In this document: positions 17,500-31,667 of the stretch, piece after piece
Layout of the letters: every line of letters starts with the position of its first letter
Numbering within the stretch: position 1 is the first letter of the stretch
DNA from: Deltaproteobacteria bacterium
GTDB lineage: Bacteria > Myxococcota_A > UBA9042
Length of the DNA: 64,000 nucleotides
Assembly: GCA_020632665.1 (NCBI GenBank)
Contig: JACKFC010000011.1
Coordinates: 62,001 to 126,000, forward strand
Direction of reading: 5' to 3'
The notes under the pieces: generated by a model
Databases searched by the model: none
The model's input: the letters and a program-made list of their open reading frames with translations, nothing else
Told to the model about the DNA's origin: nothing
Program-made: the position numbers and the translations under genes

Positions 17500-18114
17500 T
17501 CAGCGTGGCGTGGCGTCGGCGCCGTGGGCGTCGGCCGGCTCGTGCTGGGTGCCTCCGAGCGCTGTGGCGCCGCTGCTCGGCGCGGTGACCTGCGGCTTGC
17601 CGGCGACCTGCTGCGGACGCTTGCTGCGCTGCACGCCGAGCATGAAGACGACGATCGTCGCGACCGTCACGATCAGCAGGAAGAGCTGGGCCGGCGAGGG
17701 GCCGCGGCTGCGCGATGCGTTGGCGTCGCGCATCCAGCCTGGCTCGATCGGCTCGTCACGCTCGGGTTCGACCAGCCGCGCCACGCGCGCATCGTAGGCC
17801 TCGAGCGCGACCTCGGGGTCCATCCGCACCGCCTCGGCGTAGAGCTTGATGAAGCCGCGGGCATAGAAATCGCCGGGAAGCGCGTCCCAATCGTCGGCTT
17901 CGATCGCCTCGACGACTTGTCGCGAGAGGCGGGTCGCGCGGCAGAGCGGCTCGATGCCGAGGCCGGCCGCTTTGCGATGTGCCGCCAGCCGCGCGCCGAG
18001 CCGCAAGAAGGACGCGGGCGCCTCCCGCATCGCCGCCGGACGTGGCAGCGACGGCCGCGAAGGGTCGTGTCGCTGCTGGCTCGGACGCAGATCATCGGGC
18101 GGCGGGAACGACAA
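17500..18114 (-). CDS. RodZ-like HTH membrane protein without periplasmic domain
   Basis: The 204-residue product has a cro/RodZ-type helix-turn-helix in about residues 34-100 (LGARLAAHRKAAGLGIEPLCRATRLSRQVVEAIEAD broken across several helices, then DALPGDFYARGFIKLYA). A single membrane helix follows at about 145-163, then only ~40 Thr/Ser/Gly-rich residues outside. RodZ normally links MreB to the wall elongation machinery and carries a beta-domain here (DUF4115) that is missing. Start TTG 18114 is chosen because GAGGAG lies 6 nt upstream; an ATG at 18033 would cut the tail before the HTH. It precedes recO by 7 nt. Confidence 0.75.
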   Translation of the reverse strand: MSFPPPDDLRPSQQRHDPSRPSLPRPAAMREAPASFLRLGARLAAHRKAAGLGIEPLCRATRLSRQVVEAIEADDWDALPGDFYARGFIKLYAEAVRMDPEVALEAYDARVARLVEPERDEPIEPGWMRDANASRSRGPSPAQLFLLIVTVATIVVFMLGVQRSKRPQQVAGKPQVTAPSSGATALGGTQHEPADAHGADATPR

Positions 18115-18212
18115 ATCGGACTCCTCGTGTCCACTTGGACGCGCGCGTTGATAAACCCAAAGTGGCCCGCGAGACAAGGCCGAACTCGGTGTCGACCGCT
18201 GCCAGGGGTGCG

Positions 18213-19181
18213 CTACACCCAGTCTCGCGGGGTGCGGAGGACGTCGAGGAGCGCCGCCTCGGGGCTGCCATCGACGGGGGCGTGGGCGTAGGACCAACGC
18301 ACCTCCGGCGGCAGCGACATCAGGATCGACTCGGTCCGGCCGCCGGTGCGCAGGCCGAAGACCGTGCCGCGATCATGGATCAGGTTGAATTCGACGTAGC
18401 GGCCGCGGCGGTGCAGCTGCCAATCGCGCTCCGCCTCGCCGTAGGGCAGGTGCCGGCGATCGCAGACGATCGGCAGGTAGGCGGGCAGGAAGCTGCGGGC
18501 CGCGTCGGCGACGAAATCGAAGGCTGCGGCGTCGCCGGCGGCATCGTCGCCGCGCATCCAATCGAAGAAGATGCCGCCGACGCCACGGGCCTCGTCGCGG
18601 TGGCGATTGCGAAAATAGCGATCGCACTCGGCTTTCATCGCGGCGTAGTCGGCGACGTCGCCATGGCGGCCACAGACGGCGGCGAGGACGCCATGGAAGT
18701 GGCGCGCGTCGTCTTCGTAGAGCACGTAGGGCGTGAGGTCCGCGCCGCCGCCGAACCAGCCGGCGCTGCCGCGCACCATCCGGCGGTAATTCAGGTGGAC
18801 GGTCGGTGCGTGTGGGTTGCGTGGGTGGATCACCAGCGAGAGCCCGGCCGCAGCGAAGCGATCGCCGTCGCCGACCGGCATCGACTCGGCGAAGCCCGGC
18901 GAGAAGCGGCCCCAGACCGAGGAGAAGTTCACCCCGGCGCGCTCGAAGACGTCGCCGCCTTCGAGGACCCGCGTCCGGCCGCCGCCTTGCAGGATCGCCT
19001 GGCCGGCGAGCTCCGCCGGCGGGTCGTCGAGATCGACCGGATCGCGCTGCCAATCGTCGGCGCGGAAGCGAGCGGTCGGCTCCAGCGCCTCCAGCGCGGC
19101 GAGGATCTCGTCCTGCACCGTGAGCAGGATCTCCGTCAGCGCGGGAAGATGGACGTCGTCGGTCGGCGGGGCGGTGATCAC
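18213..19181 (-). CDS. hemF: Oxygen-dependent coproporphyrinogen III oxidase
   Basis: Converts coproporphyrinogen III to protoporphyrinogen IX with O2, the aerobic late step of heme synthesis. The 322-residue length is normal. Hallmarks: NFSSVWGRFSPGF-like segment, HLNYRRM with substrate Arg/His, GWFGGGADLTPY, RGVGGIFFD, RRGRYVEFNLIHDRGTVFGL, and ILMSLPP. It starts at GTG 19181 with GGAG 6 nt upstream. The presence of HemF implies oxygen is available. Other heme genes are not in the window. Confidence 0.96.
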   Translation of the reverse strand: MITAPPTDDVHLPALTEILLTVQDEILAALEALEPTARFRADDWQRDPVDLDDPPAELAGQAILQGGGRTRVLEGGDVFERAGVNFSSVWGRFSPGFAESMPVGDGDRFAAAGLSLVIHPRNPHAPTVHLNYRRMVRGSAGWFGGGADLTPYVLYEDDARHFHGVLAAVCGRHGDVADYAAMKAECDRYFRNRHRDEARGVGGIFFDWMRGDDAAGDAAAFDFVADAARSFLPAYLPIVCDRRHLPYGEAERDWQLHRRGRYVEFNLIHDRGTVFGLRTGGRTESILMSLPPEVRWSYAHAPVDGSPEAALLDVLRTPRDWV

Positions 19182-19277
19182 GGCAGCTCCGTTCGGTTGC
19201 CGCCAACTCTGCAGGGGAGTCCGGCGGGGCGAGCGATCATGGCAGCGGCGCCGCGTCCGCTCAAGCGAAGGAGCGGC

Positions 19278-21242
19278 TCAATCGAGGCGGCGGAGGCCGT
19301 CGACCGGCGCGCGCTCGGCGGCACGACGCGCCGCCAACCACGCCGCGGCGAAACAGAGCGACACGGCGCTGCCTCCGGCGAGGACGAAGGGGAAGACCTC
19401 GATCTGCACCGGCAAGCGCGAGATCAAGTAGACGTGCGGATCCAACGGGTAGCCGACCAGGTCGAGGAGCACGCAGCAGACGCCGCCGACGAGCAGGCCG
19501 AGCGCGGTGCCGACGATGCCGACCGCCAAGCCGGAGACCAGGAAGATCGCGCCGACGCCGGATTTCCGGGCGCCCATCGCGCGCAGGATGGCGATGTCGC
19601 GGGCGCGCTCGTGAACCACCACGGCCTGGGTACCGATCACGTTCAGCGCCGCGATCAGCACGATGATGAAAGGGAAGAGCGACATCGCGACCTTCTGCAT
19701 CCGGGCGGCATCGAAGACGTTGCGGTTCATCTCTTCCCAATCGAGCACGCGGTAGAGGCCGCCGGCGTTGTGACGCGACTGCCGGGCGGCCCGCACCCCC
19801 GAGACCCAGTTGTCGACCTGCGCGACGGCGCTCGGCGGCTCGGGGATGGCCTCCAGGCCGGGGACGAGCTCGGCCTGGACCCGCCCGAGCCGGTCGCGGA
19901 TGGCGCCGACGTCGGCGAGGAGATCGTGCAGATCGTTCGGCTCGAGCGCGGCCAACGCGCGCGGGATCGCCGCCTTGGCGAGCAAGGGATCGTCGATCCG
20001 GACGTCGACCCAGCGGGCCACGTCGCCGCGACCGAGGAAGCGCTGCGCCGCGGTGAAGTCGCAGAGGGCGAGGCGCTGATCGTGGTCGTAGAAGCCGGTG
20101 CGGACGATCGCGGTGACCCGGAACCGGCCCGCAGCACCACGCACGCCGCGGCCGCCGTCGCCGTCCGCGCGCATCGGCGAGACGGCGCGGACCTCGTCGC
20201 CGATCGCGACGCCCAGGCGCTCGGCGAGCCCCTCTCCCAACGCGATCGCCGGCAGCGTCCCGCCGGCGGCGAGCCAGGCGCTGCCCTGCCCCGCCGCGAC
20301 CGGCACTTCCTGCGCGCCGAGGCGAAAGCCGACCGCGGTGGTACCGACGTTGGCCAGCGCCACGGCGGCCGCGGTGTCCTGTACCGGCTGCTCGGGGGCG
20401 GCGACCACGACCGCCGCGTCGCCCTGGATCGCGACGAAGGTCGTCTCGCCGATCCGGATCGGCAGCGTCTTGCGTACCTCGCGATCACCGACCCGCCAGA
20501 CCAAGTCCAGATCGCCGTCGAGCACCTCCCACCACGCGCTGACGCCGCACGCTGTGCGCTCGGCTTCACGCAGCACATCGGTGCTCGGCCCGCGGTCGAG
20601 GTGGACGCCGCCGCCGGCAGCCGCGACCGCGCCGCGGCAGCCATCGGCGTCGAAGACGATCACGCCGGCAAACCCGGGCTGCGGTGGCAAGACGGCGACG
20701 CTGGTCTGGGCCGCATCGCTGCTGCCGGCGCCGCGCACCACGACGTGGCGGGCACCGATGGTCAGATCGTGGGCGACCAGCACGCCGGCCTCGTCGCGCA
20801 GCCGCGGCGCTTCGCCCCAGGTGTCGACCTCGCCCTGCACGACCAGCCCCTCGGGCAGGCCCTTCAGGCTCTCCGCCGGCACACCGCGCACGACGGCGCC
20901 AGCGCGGCCCTCTGCGGCTGCGAGCATCATATCGTCGTAGGTCGCCGGCGTGGCGCTGCGGACGTCGCGCAAGCGCCGCAGCCGCGCGGCGACGACCCGC
21001 CAATCGGAGAGGTCCAGGCCGCGGCGCATCACCACCAGGTGCGGGTAGGTCGACAGGATCCGCTCTTGGAACGCCGTCTGGAAGCCTGTGTTGACCGCCA
21101 GCACCACGATCAGGGCCGCCACGCCGAGCCCGATGCCGAGGGTCGACATCCACGAGACGATGGAGAATTGCACCGAGCGTCGGCCGGCGAGCATGCGGAC
21201 CGCGACCAGCAGCTCGTAGCGTTCCCGCAAGCTCGAAAGCAC
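19278..21242 (-). CDS. LolC/LolE-type lipoprotein-releasing ABC permease
   Basis: Membrane subunit of a LolCDE-like transporter or related FtsX/MacB-type permease. The protein starts VLSSLRERYELLVAVRML, a first membrane helix follows the SVQFSIVSWMSTLGIGLGV segment, and three helices occupy the last ~200 residues within an FtsX domain (ARDIAILRAMGARKSGV). At 654 residues it is much longer than E. coli LolC/LolE (~400), owing to a large periplasmic region between helices 1 and 2. Start GTG 21242 has GGGAGG 4 nt upstream. No LolD ATPase is adjacent. Lipoprotein release is inferred from the N-terminus and from lolA nearby. Confidence 0.85.
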   Translation of the reverse strand: MLSSLRERYELLVAVRMLAGRRSVQFSIVSWMSTLGIGLGVAALIVVLAVNTGFQTAFQERILSTYPHLVVMRRGLDLSDWRVVAARLRRLRDVRSATPATYDDMMLAAAEGRAGAVVRGVPAESLKGLPEGLVVQGEVDTWGEAPRLRDEAGVLVAHDLTIGARHVVVRGAGSSDAAQTSVAVLPPQPGFAGVIVFDADGCRGAVAAAGGGVHLDRGPSTDVLREAERTACGVSAWWEVLDGDLDLVWRVGDREVRKTLPIRIGETTFVAIQGDAAVVVAAPEQPVQDTAAAVALANVGTTAVGFRLGAQEVPVAAGQGSAWLAAGGTLPAIALGEGLAERLGVAIGDEVRAVSPMRADGDGGRGVRGAAGRFRVTAIVRTGFYDHDQRLALCDFTAAQRFLGRGDVARWVDVRIDDPLLAKAAIPRALAALEPNDLHDLLADVGAIRDRLGRVQAELVPGLEAIPEPPSAVAQVDNWVSGVRAARQSRHNAGGLYRVLDWEEMNRNVFDAARMQKVAMSLFPFIIVLIAALNVIGTQAVVVHERARDIAILRAMGARKSGVGAIFLVSGLAVGIVGTALGLLVGGVCCVLLDLVGYPLDPHVYLISRLPVQIEVFPFVLAGGSAVSLCFAAAWLAARRAAERAPVDGLRRLD

Positions 21243-21324
21243 CCGACCTCCCACGCCCGGCTTGACCGGGGGGCGGACGTTGGCACCATCCGGGACGCTC
21301 GGCAAGCCGACAGGGAGCCCGACG

Positions 21325-23163
21325 ATGCAACGATCTCCGACGTCCACGGCCAGCGCTGGCCACCTCCCCCGCGGCCTGCTCGCGCGGGGCCGGTTGGCGA
21401 CGGCGACCCTCTGCGCGCTGGCGCTCGCCACGGCTGCGCTGGGTTGCTCGGACCCGCCGATCGGCGCGGATGGCGTCGCTGCGGATGCCAACGACGCGAG
21501 CGCAGACGGCGACGGCTTCCTGGTCTGGGTCGACATCAAGGGCGGCGGGCTCGACGGCGTCGACGAAGACGTGCTCGACACCGACGTCGGCGACGCTGCC
21601 GAGGATGCAGACGCCAGCGCCGACGTCGACGCGAAAGAGGCCTTCGAGTGGCCCGACGAAGACACCGATATCGGCCCGCCGCCCGACGTCAGCAAGCCCG
21701 ACGTCAGCTATGGCCCTCTGCACGTCGTCTCCACCGATCCGCCAATCGACGGAACAACGGCGGGCACGCTGGCGGCCTTCACCGTCACCTTCGACCAACC
21801 GCTGGAGGCGATCACCGCAGGGCCGTACACGGTCAAGGTCAAAGCGGCCGGCGGCGGCGAGGTCAGCGGCACGATCACCGTCACGGGGGCGAAGATGGCC
21901 TTCGCCGCCGACGCGAAGGTGCTGCCGAATCGCCGCATCGAGGTGCAGATCTCGACGCTGGTCACCGGGCCGCAGGGGCAGACGCTGGAGCAGCCCTACG
22001 ATTTCCACTTCCACACGCCCGGCTACCCCGACACCGAGGCCTACGCCGAGCTCGCGGCGCGCTTCGCGCCGACCTTCGACGTGGTCTTGAGCGACGGCAC
22101 CGACGCGGCCTGGGACGTGCCGCGCTGGCCCGGCGACTTCGTCGACCCTGCGAATCCCGGCGGCCCGGCGGGCTTCTGGCAGCTCGATGAGGCCAGCACG
22201 CTCGCCGCCGCAGGTAAGACGCTGGCCCGCGTCGGCTGGGCCGCGATCGAGACCAAGAGCCACGTCTTCCTGCACTACCTGGCCTATTGGCCGAAGCGCG
22301 TCTCGGAGGCCGGCAATCCGGCCTTTCAGAACGACACGGCGCTGGTCACCGTGGTCGTGGCGCGGCTGCCGAGCCCGCATCCGGTGGGCCTGCGGACCTA
22401 TTTCAAGCGCAAGGACGACGAGCGGATGTGGCTCTGGCTGACCTCGGACGCCGGGCTGCTGCCGAAGGGCGCGAGCCCCGGCAACCACGGCGTGCGCGGC
22501 GTCTTCGCGGCTGACACGCTCTTCCCCGAGGCGAGCGACGCGCTCGGCTGCGGCGGCGAGCCGAGCTGCAAGCCCCGCCGCGCCGGGATCTGGCTGCGCG
22601 GCGGGATGCACCAGGCGTGCCTGCTGCTCGACAAGGGCGAGACCGGCGGCGCCAAGGCCTGCTTCTGGGACGACGACGTCGCGCGGGTGCGATTGGTCCC
22701 GTCGCAGTCGGCGGACGAGGTCCCCTTCTCCGGCGCGAAGAAGGGCGAGGCGCCGAAGAGCTACGGCTACACGCTCGAGCCGTTGGAGACGACCTTCTGG
22801 CCACGCCGTCAAGCCGTCACGATCTACGACAGCCCGCTCACCTTCTCCTACAAGCCGCCGCCGGGCCGCCCCGCCGGGACCGCTGGAGCGGTGGGCAGCA
22901 AATTCCTCGGCGGTGGCAGCTCGGATTTCGGCCGTCCGCCGTGGGCCGCGCGCTGGAAGCCGGCGAGCAACGAGACCTTCTACGATCTGCCGCGCGGCAC
23001 CGTCTTTTTCGACCCCTCCTTCGCCATCTTCAAGCGCATGGGCGGCGAGGCCGCCAACCTGCCGCCATTCGACGACAAGGCAGGGACCGGCCTGTCGAAC
23101 GAGCTCTGCTTCGACGCCTACCTCGACATCGATCAGCGCGACGCCGCCGGTTGCAAGCCTTGA
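21325..23163 (+). CDS. Lipoprotein with bacterial Ig-like (Big_5) domain
   Basis: A 612-residue lipoprotein: Arg-rich leader, hydrophobic stretch and lipobox ALG-C with Cys41. An Asp/Ala-rich spacer runs to about residue 115. Residues ~130-235 match a Big_5 Ig-like domain (VSTDPPIDGTT, FTVTFDQPL, LPNRRIEVQI, YDFHFHT). The remaining ~375 residues look like a soluble domain with several Trp and HVFLHYLAYWPKR, plus Cys pairs; I do not recognise it. GGGAG lies 8 nt upstream of ATG 21325. It is divergent from the LolC/E-type gene with 82 bp between. Confidence 0.8.
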   Translation: MQRSPTSTASAGHLPRGLLARGRLATATLCALALATAALGCSDPPIGADGVAADANDASADGDGFLVWVDIKGGGLDGVDEDVLDTDVGDAAEDADASADVDAKEAFEWPDEDTDIGPPPDVSKPDVSYGPLHVVSTDPPIDGTTAGTLAAFTVTFDQPLEAITAGPYTVKVKAAGGGEVSGTITVTGAKMAFAADAKVLPNRRIEVQISTLVTGPQGQTLEQPYDFHFHTPGYPDTEAYAELAARFAPTFDVVLSDGTDAAWDVPRWPGDFVDPANPGGPAGFWQLDEASTLAAAGKTLARVGWAAIETKSHVFLHYLAYWPKRVSEAGNPAFQNDTALVTVVVARLPSPHPVGLRTYFKRKDDERMWLWLTSDAGLLPKGASPGNHGVRGVFAADTLFPEASDALGCGGEPSCKPRRAGIWLRGGMHQACLLLDKGETGGAKACFWDDDVARVRLVPSQSADEVPFSGAKKGEAPKSYGYTLEPLETTFWPRRQAVTIYDSPLTFSYKPPPGRPAGTAGAVGSKFLGGGSSDFGRPPWAARWKPASNETFYDLPRGTVFFDPSFAIFKRMGGEAANLPPFDDKAGTGLSNELCFDAYLDIDQRDAAGCKP

Positions 23164-23223
23164 CGCGGCGCGTCAGATGGCCAGCATGTCGTCGCCGCGC
23201 AGACCGCGGCGACGGAGGATGTG

Positions 23224-24186
23224 ATGAGCAGCTTCAAGGTTCTGGTCGGAGACAAGATCGCCGCTGACGGCGTCGAGGTGCTGCGTGCCGCCGGCTTCGT
23301 CGCCGACGTGAAGGTGGGTCTCTCGCCCGAGGCGCTGGCCGGGACGATCGGCGAATACGACGGCCTGATCGTGCGCTCGGCTTGCAAGGCCCGTGGCGAC
23401 GCCTTCTGGACCGCGGCCGCCGGCAAGCTCAAGGCGATCGGCCGCGCCGGCTCGGGCGTCGACAATATCGACCTCGAGGCCGCGACCGCCAACGGCACCT
23501 GGGTGATGAACACGCCGGGCGGCAACAACAACGCCGTCGCCGAGTTGGTCCTCGGCGCGATGTTCGCGCTCGGCCGCCACCTGGTGCGGGCCGACGTCGG
23601 CATGAAGGACGGTCGCTGGGAGAAATCGGCGCTGATGGGCGAGGAGATCGAGGGCAAGACGCTCGGTATCGTCGGCCTCGGCGCGATCGGCCGCATCGTC
23701 GCGGCGAAGGCCGGCGCGCTCGGGATGAAAGTGCTGGCGTTCGATCCGGTGCTCGACGCCGCCGCGGCCAAGGCTGCCGGCGCCGATCTGGTCTCGCTCG
23801 ACGCGCTGCTCGCTGCCGCAGACGTGGTGACACTGCACGTGCCGCTGTTGCCGGCGACGCGCAACCTGATCGACGCTGGCGCGCTGGCGAAGATGAAGCC
23901 CTCGGCGTGGCTGATCGACGCGGCGCGCGGCGGGATCGTCGACGAGCCGGCCTTGGTCGCGGCGCTCGACGCCGGTGGCCTCGCCGCGGCGGCGATGGAC
24001 GTCTTCTCGGCGGAGCCGGTGCCGGCGGACGATCGCCTCTCCCGCCACCCGAAGGTGCTCGCGACGCCGCATATCGGCGCGAGCACGCGGCAGGCGCAGG
24101 AAAAGGTCGGCGTGCAGATCGCCGAGCAGCTGGTCGCCTTCCTGCGCGACGGCGTGGTGACGCACCCGGTCAACAGGCTCGGCTAG
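23224..24186 (+). CDS. serA: D-3-phosphoglycerate dehydrogenase, short form
   Basis: Oxidises 3-phosphoglycerate to 3-phosphohydroxypyruvate, entering serine synthesis. A 320-residue 2-hydroxyacid dehydrogenase: Rossmann GIVGLGAIG at about 150-158, catalytic Arg in AARGGIVDEP, Glu in FSAEPVP and His in ATPHIGAST. It lacks the C-terminal ACT and intervening domains of longer SerA, so no serine feedback site is expected. ATG 23224 is 5 nt after GGAGG; an overlapping GTG at 23221 is also in frame but too close. Other 2-hydroxyacid dehydrogenases share these motifs, so the substrate is inferred. Confidence 0.85.
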   Translation: MSSFKVLVGDKIAADGVEVLRAAGFVADVKVGLSPEALAGTIGEYDGLIVRSACKARGDAFWTAAAGKLKAIGRAGSGVDNIDLEAATANGTWVMNTPGGNNNAVAELVLGAMFALGRHLVRADVGMKDGRWEKSALMGEEIEGKTLGIVGLGAIGRIVAAKAGALGMKVLAFDPVLDAAAAKAAGADLVSLDALLAAADVVTLHVPLLPATRNLIDAGALAKMKPSAWLIDAARGGIVDEPALVAALDAGGLAAAAMDVFSAEPVPADDRLSRHPKVLATPHIGASTRQAQEKVGVQIAEQLVAFLRDGVVTHPVNRLG

Positions 24187-24252
24187 CTCGGCTGACCGCC
24201 TCGTGCGGCGGCGCGTTGTCAACGGCCACCAACCGCGCCATCCTGCGGCCCC

Positions 24253-26673
<2,421 letters not shown>

Positions 26674-26700
26674 TCCAGGCCGGCTCCGCAGGAGAGAGCG

Positions 26701-26970
26701 ATGCAGAAGGAGACGTTCGTTCAGGTGCTCGAGGCGGTCGTGCGGGGCTTCGAAGACCCCGGCTTCAAGAGCGCGATGGCGGCTGCGAAGGCGGCCGGCG
26801 ACGTCGGCAAGCTGGTGCAGCTGCCGCTCGAGGTGCAGAGCCGGGCCTTCGCGGCCGCCGGGCTGGACCTCGAGACGGGCGCAGCGACGTTCAAGGCTGC
26901 GGGTCGTGCGTACGCGACCGATCCGGCGGTCGGTCCGCTGCTGGTCCGGATGAAGGCTGCCCTCGGCTGA
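26701..26970 (+). CDS. Small protein resembling the eukaryotic C10 (C12orf57) family
   Basis: An 89-residue cytosolic protein, Ala-rich and apparently all-helical, with GGAGAG 5 nt before its ATG. Compared from memory with human C10 (C12orf57), several positions line up in order: a VLEAVVRGFEDP-like first helix (human VLAEVIQAFSAP), DVGKLVQ (DMGKMLQ), a Pro and Val a few residues later, a Gly before the next helix, AYATDPAV (SYEAQDPEI), and a terminal KAAL (KAL). This is a visual match, not a computed alignment. It follows the AAA+ gene by 27 nt, so partnership with that ATPase is likely. A bacterial member of this family would be unexpected. Confidence 0.7.
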   Translation: MQKETFVQVLEAVVRGFEDPGFKSAMAAAKAAGDVGKLVQLPLEVQSRAFAAAGLDLETGAATFKAAGRAYATDPAVGPLLVRMKAALG

Positions 26971-27035
26971 GCATCGGGGCATCGGGGGCGAAATTCTGGC
27001 GTTCCGCCAACCTCGACTATGATGCGAGGGGTTCG

Positions 27036-27065
27036 TTGACGGGGTTCCAACCGCCTCGCTACCCT
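27036..27065 (+). promoter_or_regulatory. Candidate sigma-70 promoter
   Basis: TTGACG and TACCCT are separated by 18 bp, ending 34 nt before the ATG at 27100. A good -35 match and a fair -10. It would serve the lipoprotein and possibly the MopE-like gene behind it. Confidence 0.4.
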
Positions 27066-27099
27066 GCCGACAGGGCGATCTCCGCCCGGTGAGCGCCGC

Positions 27100-28326
27100 A
27101 TGCCCGTGATTCCCCACCACCGCCTCACCGCCGCTCTGGCCATGTTCGCGCTCTTGAGCGCGTCGTGCGGTGGCGTCGGGAGCGGCCCGATCCACTTCGC
27201 GCCGGCAGCGAAGGTCGACACGGTCGACCAGCTTCGCCGCGCGATCCGACACGCCGCGTATGCCCGCGTCGCCGCCCGTGCTGGCGAATACGCCGAGGCC
27301 TACGCCGCCTACCGCGCCGCGCTCGCGCTGCACGCCGACGCCGCATGGGCCCGCGCCGCCGCCGAAGCTGCCGAGCGAGCCGGATTCGCCGGCGAATCGC
27401 GCGACAACTGGCTACTCACCGCTCGCCTGGTCGACGATCCCGACGCGCGCAAGCACGCCGCCGAGCAGGCCGAGCGGGTCGAGGGCACGATGCCGGTCGA
27501 CGCCACGCGCGTCGCGGTCGTGGTGGTCCCAGCCGGGGCGCGGATCGAGCTCTTCCGCGACAATAGCAACGAGGGCCGCCCGGTCATCGGTGACGACGCC
27601 GTATGGCTGCTGCCCGGCTCCTGGCGGGTCGAAGACCCCGAGAACCTCGAGCCCGGCGGGGTGACGACGATGCGGATCGGGCCGAACGGGCCGCGCACGA
27701 TCGCTGTCCACCTGCGCCGCGACGGCGCGCCCGTGCCGCCGCCCGAGCCGCGCCGCGTGGTGCGACCGAAGCCCGATCCGGCGACCACGCCGGGTGAACA
27801 GACCGATCCGAACAAGGTCGTGCAGGGCCCGAAGCCGGGCAACGAGCAGCCGGACCCGCAGCAACCCGACCCGAACCAACCGGATCCGCAGGGACCGGTC
27901 GCCGGCCCCGACCAGCCCGAGCCGAACCAACCCGAGCCGGCGCCGCTTCCCGGCAAGCCCTCGCGCGGCATCCACGGTTGGGGCCCCTACGCGGTGGCGG
28001 GCCTGGGCGTCGCGGCGATCGGTGGTGGCGCCTTCCTCGGCAAGTTGGCGTTCGACTACGCCGACATCGCCAACGGCCTCGACGTGACGAGCGCCCGCTA
28101 CCAGGAAAACCTCACCTTCTACGGCGACGGCGCGAAGAATTACGCGCTCTTCGCCAACGTCGCCTTCGCCGCTGGTGGTCTGCTGATCGCGGGCGGCGCA
28201 GCTTGGTACTTCCTCCGTCCCGAGCCGCGGGCGACGGTTCACCTCGACGCCGCAGGTGGCCCCGAAGCATCGCCGCTGACGTTCGGCTTCGACGGCCGCA
28301 GCGTCTCCGCGCGATGGACCTTCTGA
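27100..28326 (+). CDS. Lipoprotein with Pro/Gln repeat region and two C-terminal membrane helices
   Basis: A 408-residue protein with lipobox LSAS-C (Cys23). Residues ~45-130 form an Ala-rich helical hairpin stretch (YARVAARAGEYAEAYAAYRAALALH) like a tetratricopeptide unit. Next is a beta domain with VAVVVVPAGARIELF and SWRVEDPENLEPG, similar in style to PEGA sugar-mimic domains. A low-complexity segment at about 240-290 repeats DPNQPDPQ and EPNQPEP. Two hydrophobic helices lie near residues 300-318 and 350-370. Membrane helices in a lipoprotein are unusual, so topology is uncertain. The MopE-like gene starts 68 nt downstream. Confidence 0.8.
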   Translation: MPVIPHHRLTAALAMFALLSASCGGVGSGPIHFAPAAKVDTVDQLRRAIRHAAYARVAARAGEYAEAYAAYRAALALHADAAWARAAAEAAERAGFAGESRDNWLLTARLVDDPDARKHAAEQAERVEGTMPVDATRVAVVVVPAGARIELFRDNSNEGRPVIGDDAVWLLPGSWRVEDPENLEPGGVTTMRIGPNGPRTIAVHLRRDGAPVPPPEPRRVVRPKPDPATTPGEQTDPNKVVQGPKPGNEQPDPQQPDPNQPDPQGPVAGPDQPEPNQPEPAPLPGKPSRGIHGWGPYAVAGLGVAAIGGGAFLGKLAFDYADIANGLDVTSARYQENLTFYGDGAKNYALFANVAFAAGGLLIAGGAAWYFLRPEPRATVHLDAAGGPEASPLTFGFDGRSVSARWTF

Positions 28327-28394
28327 ACGCGATGGCTGCAGCACGAAAGCCCCACGCGCCGCGCCGCGGCCCACAGCCCCCCACCGGAGCGCCC

Positions 28395-31663
<3,269 letters not shown>

Positions 31664-31667
<4 letters not shown>

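Noticed and set aside
17979..22190. A 1403-codon plus-strand open frame across hemF and the LolC/E gene
   Set aside because: Antisense shadow: recognised genes lie on the minus strand over most of its length.
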